Below the pieces are notes generated by a model. That model saw nothing but the letters and a program-made list of their open reading frames with translations. It had not been told where the DNA came from and made no database searches. Below are positions 62,375 through 64,000 of a stretch of DNA of 64,000 nt, piece by piece. The stretch is taken from contig CM043869.1 in the NCBI GenBank assembly GCA_023846275.1, forward strand, positions 38,776,737-38,840,736, read 5' to 3'. A program made the translations under genes and the position numbers. The stretch is from Vanilla planifolia (lineage: Eukaryota; Streptophyta; Magnoliopsida; Asparagales; Orchidaceae). Every line of letters starts with the position of its first letter. Within the stretch, counting starts at the first letter, position 1.

Positions 62375-62690
62375 TGTTTAAGATGTAAAGCTCAAGTTAT
62401 TGGTAAGTTTAACCCCTTCTTCTATACTTTATTTTCTTTTGATAATTAGCATTTTTGTTCTATGAACTACAGGTGTGGGGGCATGGTGATGTTTTTGTTT
62501 ATGTAAAATATGCTAATATTTATGTCTTAGATTTGATGAAATATTTTGAAATGATATAGAATATTTTAATTTTATTCTTTTTTATTTTAATCCTTTTTAT
62601 TTAGTTGACTGTTTGTGTAGAAAATTTGATAGGCTATTGTTTTGTAATTAACAAGTTCTCATCTATAAGAGGGCTGTACATTTCATTTTT
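62375..62690 (+). other. 3' UTR/downstream flank of the DDT/PHD gene
   Basis: T-rich sequence with a plausible donor (TTGGTAAGT near 62400). No other gene seen. The poly(A) site is not placed. Confidence 0.4.
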
Positions 62691-63310
62691 AAAACAAAGA
62701 ATAAAACTCATCTTTCACAATTTCCTTGTAATATCGAAGGCAAATACCTACTCTTTGTTGAGATCTTAGAAGCCAGCATTATTGATGACATCATCCTCTG
62801 CCTTGCCTTCCAAACTGCTAGCTGAGATCTTAGCCTTGTCCTCGTCAGCCACAACATTAACGAATTCCGAGACTTTTCAATTGCAATTTGGGAAAAGAAA
62901 TCCAAGGAGCTAACTGAGAGCATGTTCATTTGTGCTCCTCTCTTCCTTGAAGGAGCAACTGATGTGGATCCTCACTCTCATCAAGTCTTCATCACCAAGA
63001 TCACACTGGCCACCTCAACTTGCTTTAAGAACATCATTCTCAATAGCATGAATTATATCTTTCTCAATTAGACTTCCTCATTGGTGGAATTCGTCAAACA
63101 TGTGTCGATCTCCGTCTTGTCCGCATCGTGGAAAAAGCAATAAGAATCCTCCAGCAAAGCCATCTCTAGCCACATGAAGTCCTTTAGTTTGTCATCGACC
63201 CCACAGTCGTCTCTTATGGTACACAGGCTTCCAGTTTAGCCTCTTTTGCTTGACAGTCGCACCCTCCGTTGGCTCTTCAGTAACGTTGTTTGCCTATGCA
63301 AAACCTCATA
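62690..63310 (-). pseudogene. Unidentified coding-like fragment with stops and frameshifts
   Basis: GC-richer than its flanks. Read on the minus strand it gives protein-like stretches broken by stops: EEPTEGATVKQKRLNWKPVY, then, in another frame, DDKLKDFMWLEMALLEDSY, IEKDIIHAIENDVLKAS and VADEDKAKISASSLEGKA. I do not recognise the family. Interrupted frames with retained amino-acid composition suggest a decayed gene or retrocopy. It could also be a retroelement piece. Confidence 0.35.
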
Positions 63311-64000
63311 TAAGTAAACATAGAATGGCAACAGAGAAATTCAGTTTCTCCATAACACCTGAATTCATCGCTAATTTTGAAACTATGATTTTCAATTGGT
63401 GAAATATCAAATGATAATCCTCATTATAGAACATAAACTCAATGGGAATATTATCTTCATTGGCCGCAATTAGTAGTGATGTTTATATGTGGCAAAGGCA
63501 ATAATGAATATTTGTCTATTGCAATGGTTTCTCCAAAGTAGATGAATGAAAGTTCAAAAGATGGAAGAATGAAAACAATATAATTATGTCATAGTTTGTT
63601 AATTCCATTACCAATGAGATAAGGGAAAATTGTCTTCTTTATATAACAACTAGAAAAATCTTGAATAGTAAAGGAAATGTATTCAAATAAGTTCTCTACA
63701 ATTGTTAGAGGTAGGATGTTTTTTATATGATTTGTGATAAGGAGATTTGATTATGATTTAGCGTTTCAACACATTGGCACAACAATTATAATATGTTAGA
63801 TTGGTATGACAAACACTCATAGAGTTGTCTTGAACATGGAATCAAATAAAGACAAATTATAGAGAAAAAAGGAATTTATAAATTTCTATTTAGGCTTAGC
63901 AAAAGTGTTGATGAAATTTGAGGAAGAAGTAAAGGGATGAGACATCAACTCAGTCTCTGAGGAGCATTTTCTAAAGTTTAGAGGGAATAAAGTTGGAAAT
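63311..64000. other. Window edge, AT-rich
   Basis: No gene, element or repeat recognised. Confidence 0.5.

Noticed and set aside
1..64000. CRISPR arrays, bacterial operons, rRNA and tRNA genes
   Set aside because: None seen. The tandem repeats have no spacer structure, and no tRNA-like B-box with a matching cloverleaf was noticed by eye.

Overview
This window is nuclear DNA from a flowering plant. The evidence is GT-AG introns of up to 8.6 kb, an AT-rich background, four plant-specific protein families, retroelement remnants and a stray chloroplast psbD fragment. The two single-exon genes are much richer in GC than their surroundings. That contrast, and the overall gene style, fit a non-grass monocot such as a Zingiberales-like genome, but this is an inference and the species is not determined.

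Layout. (1) 4497-15526, minus strand: a long-intron gene for a PMT6-like Golgi methyltransferase. Six exons are resolved, giving 546 codons, and the last ~50 codons are not found in the window. Intron 4 carries a psbD insertion (about 6630-6946) and a diverged ~300-bp tandem duplication. A decayed Ty3/Gypsy gag lies beyond exon 6. (2) 15.7-19.1 kb: very AT-rich DNA with diverged direct repeats and TA microsatellites, ended abruptly by a ~200-bp GC-rich patch with ACGT-core and TCP-type motifs. (3) 19804-21159, plus strand: a single-exon calmodulin-binding protein. (4) 24012-25451, minus strand: an intronless GRAS regulator, SCARECROW-LIKE 3, with a long GC-rich leader. (5) About 26.4-43.5 kb: a 17-kb AT-rich desert without a convincing gene. 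It holds a 92-bp TA run, a 49-bp x 5.7 tandem repeat and a small GC-rich island. (6) 43927-62374, plus strand: a ten-exon gene for a 1591-residue Tudor-like/DDT/PHD chromatin protein of the PTM-like (At5g22760) type. It has an 8.63-kb intron holding a degenerate L1-type LINE, and a 29-bp microexon that encodes zinc ligands. (7) 62.4-64 kb: 3' flank with a coding-like, decayed fragment on the minus strand.

The genes are not an operon and do not form one pathway. PMT6 points to cell-wall pectin methylation, the calmodulin-binding protein to Ca2+ signalling, SCL3 to gibberellin/root patterning, and the DDT/PHD protein to chromatin reading. Both multi-exon models were checked for reading phase across every junction and stay in frame. 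I found no CRISPR array, tRNA, rRNA or self-contained novel system. The most interesting items are the psbD insertion that is still open in frame, the microexon, the LINE inside the giant intron, overlapping upstream ORFs in the calmodulin-binding gene, and several unexplained repeat families.
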